Below are positions 37,753-46,416 of a stretch of DNA of 64,000 bases, one piece after another (position 1 is the stretch's first letter; each line of letters opens with the position of its first letter). The translations under genes were made by a program, and so were the position numbers. This DNA is from Flammeovirga agarivorans (GTDB lineage: Bacteria > Bacteroidota > Bacteroidia > Cytophagales > Flammeovirgaceae). Location: positions 1 through 64,000 of the forward strand of contig NZ_JABAIL010000004.1 of assembly GCF_012641475.1 (NCBI RefSeq), in the 5' to 3' direction. Below the pieces are notes generated by a model. It was not told where the DNA came from. It was given only the letters and a program-made list of their open reading frames with translations, and made no database searches.

Positions 37753-37849
37753 TTTTTTGTCATACTGAACATATTTGATAATTAAGTTGTTGATATTGTA
37801 TCTCTTAATGGTTATATTCCTATACAATATAAATTAACTTTATCGTCAT

Positions 37850-38176
37850 ATGTATTCTAAGAAAGTGAAATTCTACAGACGTCTATTAGAAGCTGTTGAA
37901 TTAAGTGCAAGAACACCCCAAAGAAAAGAGAAAATCAAGCAGCGTATACAATACATTATGCGCCTAAAACCATTTGATGAGATCTCGAAAGGAGTAGTGT
38001 TTGAAACCAAAAGTTCAATATTTGTAGTAGGTACGCAATTACCTGATATGAAAATTAAAGGTAAAAGGGTTGTTGGCCTAACTACAGATTCACCATTGTA
38101 TAGAATCTTTAAAGGAAAGAAAGATGGTGACCGAGTGTGGTATGGAAATGAAATGGAACAAATTTCTATTTTCTGA
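37850..38176 (+). CDS. Small GreA/GreB C-terminal-like protein
   Basis: The 108-residue protein has a basic helical N-terminus and a C-terminal part, VVGLTTDSPLYRIFKGKKDGDRV, that recalls the GreA/GreB C-terminal domain (SPLGRALLGKKVGDEV). The long N-terminal coiled coil of a real Gre factor, which carries the RNA-cleavage acidic residues, is absent. A role at RNA polymerase is possible but unproven. A second, longer protein with the same C-terminal domain lies at 56725-57177. Confidence 0.75.
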   Translation: MYSKKVKFYRRLLEAVELSARTPQRKEKIKQRIQYIMRLKPFDEISKGVVFETKSSIFVVGTQLPDMKIKGKRVVGLTTDSPLYRIFKGKKDGDRVWYGNEMEQISIF

Positions 38177-38242
38177 TAGCGTATTAAATTCATTTTGATT
38201 TTTATAATACACGCTCTTTATCAAAAAATCTTTTTTGCCTTA

Positions 38243-38271
38243 TTGTTGCAACTCATTTTTTCCTAAATTTG
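38243..38271 (+). promoter_or_regulatory. Candidate promoter of the metal-efflux operon
   Basis: TTG at 38243-38245 and an exact TAAATTTG -7 element at 38264-38271 are separated by 18 bases. The -7 element ends only five bases before ATG 38277, so the transcript would have almost no leader. Confidence 0.45.
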
Positions 38272-38276
38272 CATTG

Positions 38277-38723
38277 ATGGAAAAATTGAAGTTATACATA
38301 TCATTTATGGTTTTGTTGTCCTACTCTTTGGGAGTAGTACACACCTTTATTGGCCATAATCATGATAGCAGCGATGAGGCAAATTTTTGCCATACCCCAT
38401 CAATTAATGTAGACGAATGTGGTATTGAGAAAAATGCCCATTTCGAACATAAAGGACACTGCGATCCTAATCTGTATGACTTCCTGTCTTGTATTCTTGG
38501 GCAAATTCAACATGCTGAATCTGTAAATTTACTTGAGGAAAGTAGAGAAGAAGTTCTACTAAAAGTACCCAAGGAGATCAGAGAAGTAACAGCTTTTTTG
38601 ATGGTGGTTTTACAACCTATTTATGTTGAACAGAAGGTGAATTCTGTAAGCATAAACCACATCCTAACATCACTCATACCCCATTTTGTATTTGGAAAAC
38701 GAGGCCCACCCTCACTTCTTTAA
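38277..38723 (+). CDS. Secreted His-containing small protein ahead of metal RND pump
   Basis: From ATG 38277 the product is 148 residues. It begins with a membrane or signal segment (KLYISFMVLLSYSLGVVHTF) followed by GHNHDSS, CHTP, and a later HFEHKGHCDP. The His and Cys clusters suggest metal binding in the periplasm. The C-terminus reads VFGKRGPPSLL. Small signal-bearing proteins in this position are frequent in Bacteroidota CzcA-type operons, but I know no assigned function. The frame is open to 38235 upstream, where it would run through the promoter. Confidence 0.78.
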   Translation: MEKLKLYISFMVLLSYSLGVVHTFIGHNHDSSDEANFCHTPSINVDECGIEKNAHFEHKGHCDPNLYDFLSCILGQIQHAESVNLLEESREEVLLKVPKEIREVTAFLMVVLQPIYVEQKVNSVSINHILTSLIPHFVFGKRGPPSLL

Positions 38724-38809
38724 CCCATGGACAATTATGTCTAATCCACAGATTGATACATTCTTTGTGGAGTTCTAAATACATAACAAACAAAAAATAA
38801 TTTCTTAGA

Positions 38810-41800
38810 ATGATTAATAAAATCATTTCCTTCTCAATAAAGAACAAATTATTGATAGGGATCTTTATACTCTTTTGGTTAGTCGGAGGAATCTGGAGCT
38901 TATCAAAAGTGCCTGTTGATGCTGTACCTGATATAACCAATAATCAAGTACAAGTAATCACACAAGCTCCTAGTTTAGGAACTGAAGAAGTAGAACAATT
39001 TATCACATACCCTGTAGAGTTAGCGTTATCTAATTTACCAGATGTTGTGGAGATTCGTTCGGTAAGTAGATCAGGACTATCATTGGTAACTATTGTCTTC
39101 AAAGATCAAATGGGTACATTTTTACCTAGACAATTAGTTGCTGAAAAGCTTCCTGAAATTAAAGAAAATATACCTGCAGGCTTTGCAGAGCCATTTATTG
39201 GACCAATTACTACTGGTCTTGGTGAAATTTATCAATATACCTTAGAAGTTGATGAAGCATTTAAAGACAAATACTCTTTATCTGAACTAAGGTCTGTACA
39301 AGATTGGATCATCAAAAGACAAATGGCCATGGTTCCCGGTGTGGTTGAGGTCAATGCTTTTGGAGGTTATATCAAACAATATGAAGTAGCCGTAAAACCC
39401 GATGTGTTGAGATCAATGGACATTACTTTGTCGGAGGTATTTGAAGCATTGGAAAAAAATAATCAGAACTCTGGAGCTGCTTATATTGTCAAAAACCATA
39501 AAGCCAATTTTATTAGAGGAGAAGGTTTGGCAAGAAGTCTTTCTGATATTGAAAATATTGTAGTTGCACATCAGGGAGGACTCCCAATTAAAATTAGAGA
39601 TATTGGTAAGGTACAATATGGTCATGCTGTAAGGTATGGAGCACTTACTAAAGAAGGTGAAGGCGAAGCCGTTGGGGGAATGATATTAATGTTGAAAGGA
39701 GCCAATTCTAAGGAAGTGATTCATGCTGTTCAAGAAAGAGTAGAGCTAATTCAAAAGTCTTTACCCGAAGGGATAAGCATCAAAGAGTTTCTGGCAAGAA
39801 ATAAGTTAATTGATAAGACAACTTCAACGGTATCTCAAAACTTAGTAGAAGGGGCATTGATTGTAATTTTTGTACTTGTTCTATTATTAGGAAACTGGAG
39901 AGGTGGTTTAGTAGTAGCATCTACAATTCCATTATCATTATTATTTGCCTTTATGATGATGTATCAATTCGATGTATGGGCCAATTTAATGAGTCTTGGA
40001 GCTATTGATTTTGGTATAATTGTCGATGGTGCGGTGATCATTGTTGAAGCTACAGTGTTTGCAATGCACAGTAAAATAAAGGGAGCTATTCAGCTTACGC
40101 AAGACGAAAAGGATCAGGCAACATATCAATCATCTAGTAAGATGATGAACTCTGCTTTCTTTGGACAACTTATTATACTTATTGTATTTGCTCCCATCTT
40201 GACATTAGAAGGTGTAGAAGGAAAAATGTTTATTCCTATGGCGTTGACCTTTATGTTTGCCATGATCGGAGTAATGATTCTTTGCTTAACCTACGTACCG
40301 ATGGTTTCTTCTTTATTTATTAATGTACACCAAGGTTCTTCAGTTGGTTTTGGTGATAAACTTATAAGAGGTATTGAGAACTTCTATGAACCCATTTTAT
40401 TAGTCTCATTAAAAAGGGGAAAGGTGATTCTACTTTCATCATTTGTAGTATTAGTGGGTAGTATCTACATTTTCACAACAATGGGTGGAGAATTTATGAC
40501 TCAACTTGATGAAGGAGATATTGCCTACCATGTTATGATGAAACCGGGTTCTTCTTTAGAAGAGACAATCGAAGCAACGACTAAGGTGGAAAAGATCATG
40601 AAAGATAATTTCCCTGAGGTGGAGCAGGTAATGAGTAGAATAGGTGTAGCAGATGTTCCTACAGATCCCATGCCTTTCGATTTGGCAGATTGTCTAGTGA
40701 TCCTAAAACCTAAAAGTGAGTGGACTTCAGCATCTTCAAAAGAAGAATTGATCGAGAAGTTTAAAGAAAAATTATCAATATTACCTGGGGTGAACTATGA
40801 ATTTACTCAACCTATTGAGATGCGATTCAATGAATTGATTTCAGGGGTAAGAGAAGATATAGCAGTGAAACTCTTTGGGGAAGATTTGGATATTCTTGCA
40901 AACAAAGCTCAGGAAATTTCAAAATTAGTGAGCAAGGTAGAGGGAATTGGGGATATGCGTGTAGAAGCTACGGCAGGTTTGCCACAAATTTCCATCCAGT
41001 ACAATAGAGAGAAAGTAGCACAATATGGCTTAAATATTTCAGACTTAAATACCTTAGTACAGACCGCATTTGCAGGGAAATCTGCAGGATTGATCTTCGA
41101 AGGCGAAAAGCGATTCGATTTGGTAGTACGTTTTGACAAAACTGAAAGAGATAACATAGATCAATTAAGAGAGATTTTAGTACCTCTTCGGGATGGATCA
41201 CAAGTGCCTTTATATTTGGTGGCTGATATTGATTACGAATTGGGACCAATGCAAATCAGTAGAGATAACACACAGAGAAGAACGTATGTTGGTATCAATG
41301 TAAGAGGTAGAGATATTCAGTCTGTGGTTGAAGATATCAAACAAATATTGGATGAAGAATTAGAACTGCCTCCAGGGTATTTTATCCGTTATGGAGGTCA
41401 ATTTGAAAATCTAGAAAGAGCCAATAGAAAATTACAGATTGTTGTTCCAGTAGCCTTATTATCCATATTTTTCTTGTTGTTTTTAGCACTGCGTTCTTGG
41501 AGGCAAACTATTATGATCAATATGGCGATACCATTTGCTACTATCGGTGGAATTTTAGCCTTATACTTTAGAGGATTACCATTTAGTATTTCAGCAGGAG
41601 TAGGATTTGTAGTGCTATTTGGTGTAGCTGTATTGAACGGTTTGGTATTGATTGAAGGTTGGAATGAACTTAAAGAGAATGGTGTGGATGATTTAGATGA
41701 GCGTATTCGTTTAGGAACAAAAAGACGTATCCGACCAATATTGTTAACTGCTTTAACGGATATTTTAGGATTCTTACCAATGGCTATTTCAGCATCGGCA

Positions 41801-43171
41801 GGGGCAGAGGTGCAACGTCCTCTAGCAACTGTTGTTATTGGAGGGATGATCACTTCTACACTTCTGACGTTAATTGTACTTCCTATCATGTATAAAATGA
41901 TAGAATCAAGAAGAGTGATTGTCAAACCCAATGCAAAGTTAGTTTCCGTAGCTTTTATTGGCTTTTGTATGCTTCTACTTCCTAAACATGTAAAAGCTCA
42001 AACAGGAGTCATTGAAACTTTAGATCAGGCCATAGCAATTGGTTTACAACAAAATGGTAGCGTAAAAATTGCAGAGACAGATGTACAACTAACTGAGGAA
42101 CAGAAACGTCAGGCGATAGATATCAATAAGACAAAAGTTACTGCAGAATATGGACAGTACAACAGTTATCGTAATGATTTAGGAATAAGTATATCGCAGA
42201 ATTTCGACTTTCCGACGGTATATTCTAAACAAAAAAAGTTAGCTGAGGAAAATATTTCGGGTAGTAACATAAAGTTACAGATGACCCAAAATCAAGTGGT
42301 CAGTGAAATTAGAAGTGCTTGGTATCAATTATCTTATCTGGTTGAAAGGCAGAAACTAATGTATTTTCAAGATAGTCTTTATCAAGAGTTTTTAAGAGCG
42401 TCAACAATTAGATACGAGACCGAAGCGGCCAATTATTTGGAAAAGGCATCAGCAGAAACTCAAGTGATGCAAATTGAAAATGAGATTTATCTTCTAGAAG
42501 CAGATATCTTAATTCAAGAAAATACCTTAAGAGTTTTACTTCAAGATACTTTAGGTTATGTATTTAAGCCTGCACCTTTAAATAAGAGAGGAGCTGAAAC
42601 GGTGCTTGATCAAGAGAAAGTAAATAGTAATCCATTATTACAGTTTGCTCAACAACAAATAGAAATTGCCAATGCAGAACAAAAAGTAGCTTCTGCAGAG
42701 ATGTTGCCTGATATTCAATTAGGGTATTTCAATAACTCAATGGATGGATCAGTACTAAGTGATGGTAGTTTTGCTTCCTCATCAGACCGTTTTCAAGGAT
42801 TTAGTGTGGGATTAGGTGTTCCTTTGTTTTTTGGCTCACAAAAAGCAAAAGTGAATGCAGCAAAATTGCAAAGACAAATCGCTCAGATTTCAGCAGATCA
42901 GCAACAAATTAGATTGGAAGGACAGTACAAACGTCTTATCCAGCAACTAAATCAGTTGAATGGTAGCTTGGAGTATTATGAAAATAAGGCATTACCCCAA
43001 GTGGATAGAATTATTGACAATGCACAGAAAAGCTTTGAAAATGGAGCCATCAATTATGTTGAATATTTCCAGAATGTAAACCAGAGTTTGGAGATAAAAT
43101 ATGCATATCTGAATACATTGAATAATTACAATATGATTACTATTCAATTGGAATACCTTATTAATGAATAA
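38810..43171 (+). CDS. CzcA/CusA-family heavy-metal RND permease fused to a TolC-type outer-membrane factor
   Basis: The 1,453-residue protein opens with an HME-RND pump (about 1-1040). The TM4 motif DFGIIVD at 400-406 followed by E413 matches the essential Asp402/Asp408/Glu415 of CzcA, a pattern of divalent-metal pumps and not of Cu/Ag CusA. After the last helices, a hydrophobic segment at about 1044-1062 (SVAFIGFCMLLLPKHVKAQ) looks like an internal signal sequence. It is followed by about 390 residues of OEP type (ETLDQAIAIGLQQNGS, YFQNVNQSLEIKYAYLNTL). Fusions of this type are known in Bacteroidota. Adaptor gene follows 26 bp later. Export of Zn, Co or Ni is inferred from the motif. Confidence 0.94.
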   Translation: MINKIISFSIKNKLLIGIFILFWLVGGIWSLSKVPVDAVPDITNNQVQVITQAPSLGTEEVEQFITYPVELALSNLPDVVEIRSVSRSGLSLVTIVFKDQMGTFLPRQLVAEKLPEIKENIPAGFAEPFIGPITTGLGEIYQYTLEVDEAFKDKYSLSELRSVQDWIIKRQMAMVPGVVEVNAFGGYIKQYEVAVKPDVLRSMDITLSEVFEALEKNNQNSGAAYIVKNHKANFIRGEGLARSLSDIENIVVAHQGGLPIKIRDIGKVQYGHAVRYGALTKEGEGEAVGGMILMLKGANSKEVIHAVQERVELIQKSLPEGISIKEFLARNKLIDKTTSTVSQNLVEGALIVIFVLVLLLGNWRGGLVVASTIPLSLLFAFMMMYQFDVWANLMSLGAIDFGIIVDGAVIIVEATVFAMHSKIKGAIQLTQDEKDQATYQSSSKMMNSAFFGQLIILIVFAPILTLEGVEGKMFIPMALTFMFAMIGVMILCLTYVPMVSSLFINVHQGSSVGFGDKLIRGIENFYEPILLVSLKRGKVILLSSFVVLVGSIYIFTTMGGEFMTQLDEGDIAYHVMMKPGSSLEETIEATTKVEKIMKDNFPEVEQVMSRIGVADVPTDPMPFDLADCLVILKPKSEWTSASSKEELIEKFKEKLSILPGVNYEFTQPIEMRFNELISGVREDIAVKLFGEDLDILANKAQEISKLVSKVEGIGDMRVEATAGLPQISIQYNREKVAQYGLNISDLNTLVQTAFAGKSAGLIFEGEKRFDLVVRFDKTERDNIDQLREILVPLRDGSQVPLYLVADIDYELGPMQISRDNTQRRTYVGINVRGRDIQSVVEDIKQILDEELELPPGYFIRYGGQFENLERANRKLQIVVPVALLSIFFLLFLALRSWRQTIMINMAIPFATIGGILALYFRGLPFSISAGVGFVVLFGVAVLNGLVLIEGWNELKENGVDDLDERIRLGTKRRIRPILLTALTDILGFLPMAISASAGAEVQRPLATVVIGGMITSTLLTLIVLPIMYKMIESRRVIVKPNAKLVSVAFIGFCMLLLPKHVKAQTGVIETLDQAIAIGLQQNGSVKIAETDVQLTEEQKRQAIDINKTKVTAEYGQYNSYRNDLGISISQNFDFPTVYSKQKKLAEENISGSNIKLQMTQNQVVSEIRSAWYQLSYLVERQKLMYFQDSLYQEFLRASTIRYETEAANYLEKASAETQVMQIENEIYLLEADILIQENTLRVLLQDTLGYVFKPAPLNKRGAETVLDQEKVNSNPLLQFAQQQIEIANAEQKVASAEMLPDIQLGYFNNSMDGSVLSDGSFASSSDRFQGFSVGLGVPLFFGSQKAKVNAAKLQRQIAQISADQQQIRLEGQYKRLIQQLNQLNGSLEYYENKALPQVDRIIDNAQKSFENGAINYVEYFQNVNQSLEIKYAYLNTLNNYNMITIQLEYLINE

Positions 43172-43197
43172 CTGACAAACTGAATTACGATAATAAG

Positions 43198-44400
43198 ATG
43201 AAAAAATTAAATATATATATACTGACCCTGTTCCTAATAGTAGGGACTTACTCTTGTTCTTCTTCTATTGGTGAAAACCATGAGCATAGCGAAGAAGAGA
43301 AACATGAACACAAAGAAGGGCATGAAGAAGGTGAACATGGTGAAGAAGTTCATATCAATGCTTTACAGTTTAAAAGTATAGATATGGAAATTGGAGAACT
43401 TCAAAAGATGAATATCGGTGAATATGTGATGACCAATGGAGATCTCGAAGTACCTCCTCAACATGATGCAGCTGTGACCACAATTATTGGAGCGAATGTC
43501 ATTAAGATAAAAGTGATTGAGGGAGAGAAGGTGAAAAAAGGGCAAGTATTAGCTTATATCAGTCACCCTGATCTGATTAGTCTGCAGACCGAGTATCAAC
43601 AAAAGTTTCATCAATTATCTTTTGCAAAAGAAGAATACAATCGTCAGAAAAAACTGTATGATGAGAAGGTAGGTTCTGGGAGAGAATATCAGAAAGCATC
43701 TGCATCCTACTTTAGTTTAAATGGTGAGGTGAAAGGATTAGAAGCTCAATTGAAAATGTTGCTTCTCAATTTACCAAAGATCCAAGAAGGACATATCTAC
43801 GAAAATATTCCAGTTGTTAGTCCTTTAAATGGATATATTCAGAAGGTCCTTGTTAAAACTGGACAATACGTTTTACCTCAGAAAGAATTATTCGAAGTAA
43901 TATCTCTTGATGATATACATGTGGATTTAATGGTATATGAAAAAGATATCTCTAAAGTAGAGGTAGGACAAGATGTGATTTTCACTACCGAAATAGAATC
44001 TGGAAAAAAGAGAAAAGCAAAGATTTTTAATATCGGTAAATCTTTTGAAAAAGGACCGAAAGCCATACATCTTCATGCTGATATTGTAGATCAGAAAGAT
44101 GACTTGATTCCGGGTACTTATGTAAGAGGAAAGATACTGATCAATAATAAATATGTAGATGCCTTACCCGAAGCGGCTGTAGTTCAAGAGGGTGAAGACT
44201 ATTTCTTCTTTACTGTGGACAGAGAGGGAGACGAATGGTCTTTTAAACCTCAAAAGGTTCAGGTAGGAAATAGTGATCATGGAAATATTGAAGTGAAGTT
44301 ATTGTACCCAATGAAACAGGGACAAAAAGTAGCTTTAAATAATGCCTATTATCTAATGGCTGAAATGAAAAAATCGGAAGGTGGACATCACCACCATTAA
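43198..44400 (+). CDS. Metal RND periplasmic adaptor (CzcB/CusB-like), His-rich lipoprotein
   Basis: The 400-residue membrane-fusion protein has a lipoprotein signal ending TYSC (Cys20). A His/Glu-rich tract (about 25-50, with HEHSEEEKHEHKEGHEEG) and a C-terminal HHHH bracket the chain and probably capture metal. Between them are lipoyl halves (IKVIEGEKVKKGQVLAYIS and VSPLNGYIQKVLVKTGQYV), an alpha hairpin and a beta-barrel. It completes the pump whose permease and channel are encoded upstream as one fusion. A terminator just after the stop closes the operon before the sigma-factor gene. Confidence 0.94.
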   Translation: MKKLNIYILTLFLIVGTYSCSSSIGENHEHSEEEKHEHKEGHEEGEHGEEVHINALQFKSIDMEIGELQKMNIGEYVMTNGDLEVPPQHDAAVTTIIGANVIKIKVIEGEKVKKGQVLAYISHPDLISLQTEYQQKFHQLSFAKEEYNRQKKLYDEKVGSGREYQKASASYFSLNGEVKGLEAQLKMLLLNLPKIQEGHIYENIPVVSPLNGYIQKVLVKTGQYVLPQKELFEVISLDDIHVDLMVYEKDISKVEVGQDVIFTTEIESGKKRKAKIFNIGKSFEKGPKAIHLHADIVDQKDDLIPGTYVRGKILINNKYVDALPEAAVVQEGEDYFFFTVDREGDEWSFKPQKVQVGNSDHGNIEVKLLYPMKQGQKVALNNAYYLMAEMKKSEGGHHHH

Positions 44401-44405
44401 AAATA

Positions 44406-44439
44406 AAGCTCGCTTATTTTATAATAGGCGAGCTTTTTT
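44406..44439 (+). terminator. Terminator of the metal-efflux operon
   Basis: Stem AAGCTCGC / GCGAGCTT with a 14-base loop followed by six T. Confidence 0.85.
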
Positions 44440-44499
44440 GTAAGATCCACTTCTCTATGCTTATATTGGTCTTATAAATTCAACTCAAAAAGAATTATT

Positions 44500-45045
44500 T
44501 TGATCGATCAACACAATATCCAAGAATGGGTACATGAATATGCTGACGAATTATATAGGTGGGTTCTTAAGAGAACTGCAGATGTTCAAGTATCAGAAGA
44601 TTTAATTCAAGAGACATTTATTGCTGCTCAACAATCAATAGACAAATTTGAAGGGAAAAGTTCTCCTAAAACTTGGCTGATTTCTATTTTGAAACATAAA
44701 ATGTTGGATCATTTTAGAAAACAGAAGAGCAAACGGGAACAACCACAGAGTGATATTTTCTTTAATGAAAATGAAACTTGGAAAAAAGATAACAACCCCA
44801 CCTTATGGGGAGATACTGATGAGCAGTTGATGAACAACTTAGATTTTGTAAAGGTTTTGCAAGAATGCTTAGGGAAACTGTCGGAAAGATCTCATATCGC
44901 AATAACTTCAAAATACCTTGAAGACAAAAAAGCAGATGAGATTTGTAAGGATCTTGAAATTTCAACGTCTAACTATTGGCAGCTTATCCATAGAGCCAAA
45001 TTAAATCTAAGGAATTGTATTCAACTGAACTGGTTTAATAAATAA
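44500..45045 (+). CDS. ECF-type sigma-70 family RNA polymerase sigma factor
   Basis: The 181-residue protein has region 2 (ADVQVSEDLIQETFIAAQQSIDKF, visible as DLIQETF at about 36-42, then SPKTWLISILKHKMLDHFR) and region 4 (LSERSHIAITSKYLEDKKADEICKDLEIS). The only plausible start is TTG at 44500, because the next ATG falls inside region 2. A small zinc-finger-like protein gene follows after 9 bp, so this looks like a sigma/anti-sigma pair. It sits 100 bp after the metal-efflux operon, separated by a terminator, and may control that operon or its own unit. Confidence 0.9.
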   Translation: MIDQHNIQEWVHEYADELYRWVLKRTADVQVSEDLIQETFIAAQQSIDKFEGKSSPKTWLISILKHKMLDHFRKQKSKREQPQSDIFFNENETWKKDNNPTLWGDTDEQLMNNLDFVKVLQECLGKLSERSHIAITSKYLEDKKADEICKDLEISTSNYWQLIHRAKLNLRNCIQLNWFNK

Positions 45046-45054
45046 CCTATTATC

Positions 45055-45294
45055 ATGATTACTTGTAAAAAAGCAGCAGCTCTTATAGATAAAAAGGCAG
45101 AAGTGAAATTGTCCTTTATGGATAATCTAAAATTAAGTATACATACTGCCTTGTGTAAAACATGTAAGCTTTATGAGAAGATGACTTTACGTTTTGATGC
45201 TTCTATGTCCTTATTTTATAAAAAAAATGAAGATGTAAAAATCACATTGTCAGATGAAAAGAAAGAAAAAATAATAAATTCTTTAAAAAAATAA
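45055..45294 (+). CDS. Putative zinc-finger anti-sigma factor, 79 residues, no membrane segment
   Basis: The sequence starts MITCKKAAAL and carries an H-x3-C-x2-C motif (HTALCKTC, about 31-38), which with the early Cys4 fits the zinc-binding anti-sigma (ZAS) pattern. There is no membrane helix, so it would sense in the cytoplasm, by metal or thiol state. It starts 9 bp after the ECF sigma stop, the normal order for such pairs. The size is small for the family; the C-terminal half is lysine-rich. Confidence 0.75.
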   Translation: MITCKKAAALIDKKAEVKLSFMDNLKLSIHTALCKTCKLYEKMTLRFDASMSLFYKKNEDVKITLSDEKKEKIINSLKK

Positions 45295-45330
45295 GATAAA
45301 GAGTGTAAGGATTTATTTTCTCATACGACT

Positions 45331-45367
45331 AACTCATGAAGCTGAAAAAGTTTCATGAGTTTTTTTG
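45331..45367 (+). terminator. Terminator of the sigma/anti-sigma unit
   Basis: Stem AACTCATGAA / TTCATGAGTT with an 11-base loop and a T-run. Confidence 0.85.
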
Positions 45368-45506
45368 TAAAAGATAGTATGAGCTGAACGAAGAGAAGAG
45401 TTTTAAAGTGTATAGTTGTGGATTAAGTTTTTTGCTTTAAAATATCTTCTTCTTCATCAGTTCATAAAAGAACATATAGTATAACCTCTGCATTATCAAT
45501 CAAATT

Positions 45507-45541
45507 TAAAAGCTTTCCTTTTTGGAGAGCTTTTATTTTTA
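45507..45541 (+). terminator. Second plus-strand terminator with no gene before it
   Basis: 12-bp stem TAAAAGCTTTCC / GGAGAGCTTTTA containing one G-T pair, then a T-rich tail. It could end a small RNA starting after 45367. Confidence 0.75.
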
Positions 45542-45659
45542 AAAGGTACATTGACCTAAAGTATCCATTATTTTGATTTTTTTCTCGATTTATATAAATT
45601 GATATTACTATACTTAGATTTTTTTGTACGGAACGAATTCATTTAACTTACTGCTATAC

Positions 45660-46100
45660 ATGAGGTATCTATTTTTGTTCACAGTTTTAGTTACCGGTGT
45701 GACGTTTATATGCAACGCTCAGGATCAACCGGTAAAAACTAAAGCACATTACGACCACCATCACAAGAAGAAATTAAAAAAGCATTATCACGACTTAAAA
45801 TGCGAACACCATCATCTGGATTATACTTTTGTTGTGATAGATGATCCTTATCAACAAGGAAAGAAAGATGCTGAAATTATATCAACGAAGGTGGAAAACA
45901 TCTCAAAAAATCAGAAAACGAAGATTATTGATGCATTTACAGAGTTTTACCTTTCAATAAATAAATTTTCTGAGTTAGGTGTCAGTGAACGAAGAAAGAA
46001 ATGTAAAGAGCTACAGCAAGAAAGAGATAATAATATTCATTTGAGTCTGAATAATAATCAATATCTGATGTATTTGGATTTTATTAAAACATGGAATTAA
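45660..46100 (+). CDS. Periplasmic His-rich protein, possible metal chaperone
   Basis: From ATG 45660 the product is 146 residues with a signal peptide ending CNAQ. The mature N-terminus is rich in His and Lys (YDHHHKKKLKKHYHD then CEHHH, about 28-50). The rest is a helical Lys/Glu/Gln region. The size and helical C-terminal half faintly recall CpxP/Spy-like stress chaperones. It lies next to the metal-efflux and sigma genes, so binding of Zn, Ni or Cu in the periplasm is a reasonable inference. The frame is open to 45624 but ATG 45660 gives the proper signal. Confidence 0.78.
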   Translation: MRYLFLFTVLVTGVTFICNAQDQPVKTKAHYDHHHKKKLKKHYHDLKCEHHHLDYTFVVIDDPYQQGKKDAEIISTKVENISKNQKTKIIDAFTEFYLSINKFSELGVSERRKKCKELQQERDNNIHLSLNNNQYLMYLDFIKTWN

Positions 46101-46416
46101 ATATAAATAAGTGGTTTCTGATCTTAGATTGGAAACCATTTTTTATTTCAAAATTGTAAGAATGCTACATGTGTAGATTTTTTTCCTTAAAAATTAAATA
46201 TTAGTGGATTTCTAAAAAATTGAACTATTTGAGGATGTCTTAGTATAATTTCATAGCAAAATTGGATAGTAGAAAAATAAAATAGTCAACAATTAAAAAA
46301 AAACTTACATACTAAAACTACTTTCTGTTAACGGGTGTAATTACAAATGAAACCTAATAGAAGAGTGTAATACTCCTTTAATAATATTCCTTGAATAACA
46401 CCTAATTTAATTAATT
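46101..46416 (+). other. Gene-free leader region before the LruC-domain gene
   Basis: 316 AT-rich bases. It contains the terminator at 46112-46144 and otherwise no frame, clear promoter or strong structure that I could identify. Confidence 0.5.
46112..46144 (+). terminator. Terminator after the His-rich protein gene
   Basis: Stem TGGTTTC / GAAACCA with a 13-base loop, then six T. Confidence 0.8.

Larger units (their letters stand above)
45295..45659 (+). other. Intergenic region with two terminators, possible small RNA
   Basis: 365 bases without a supported protein gene. Two plus-oriented intrinsic terminators occur, at 45331-45367 and 45507-45541, with no reading frame between them. Confidence 0.5.

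Noticed and set aside
38810-43171. Artificial fusion of CzcA and TolC from a lost stop codon
   Set aside because: The joint is a well-formed signal-like segment in frame, and fusions of this kind are familiar in Bacteroidota.
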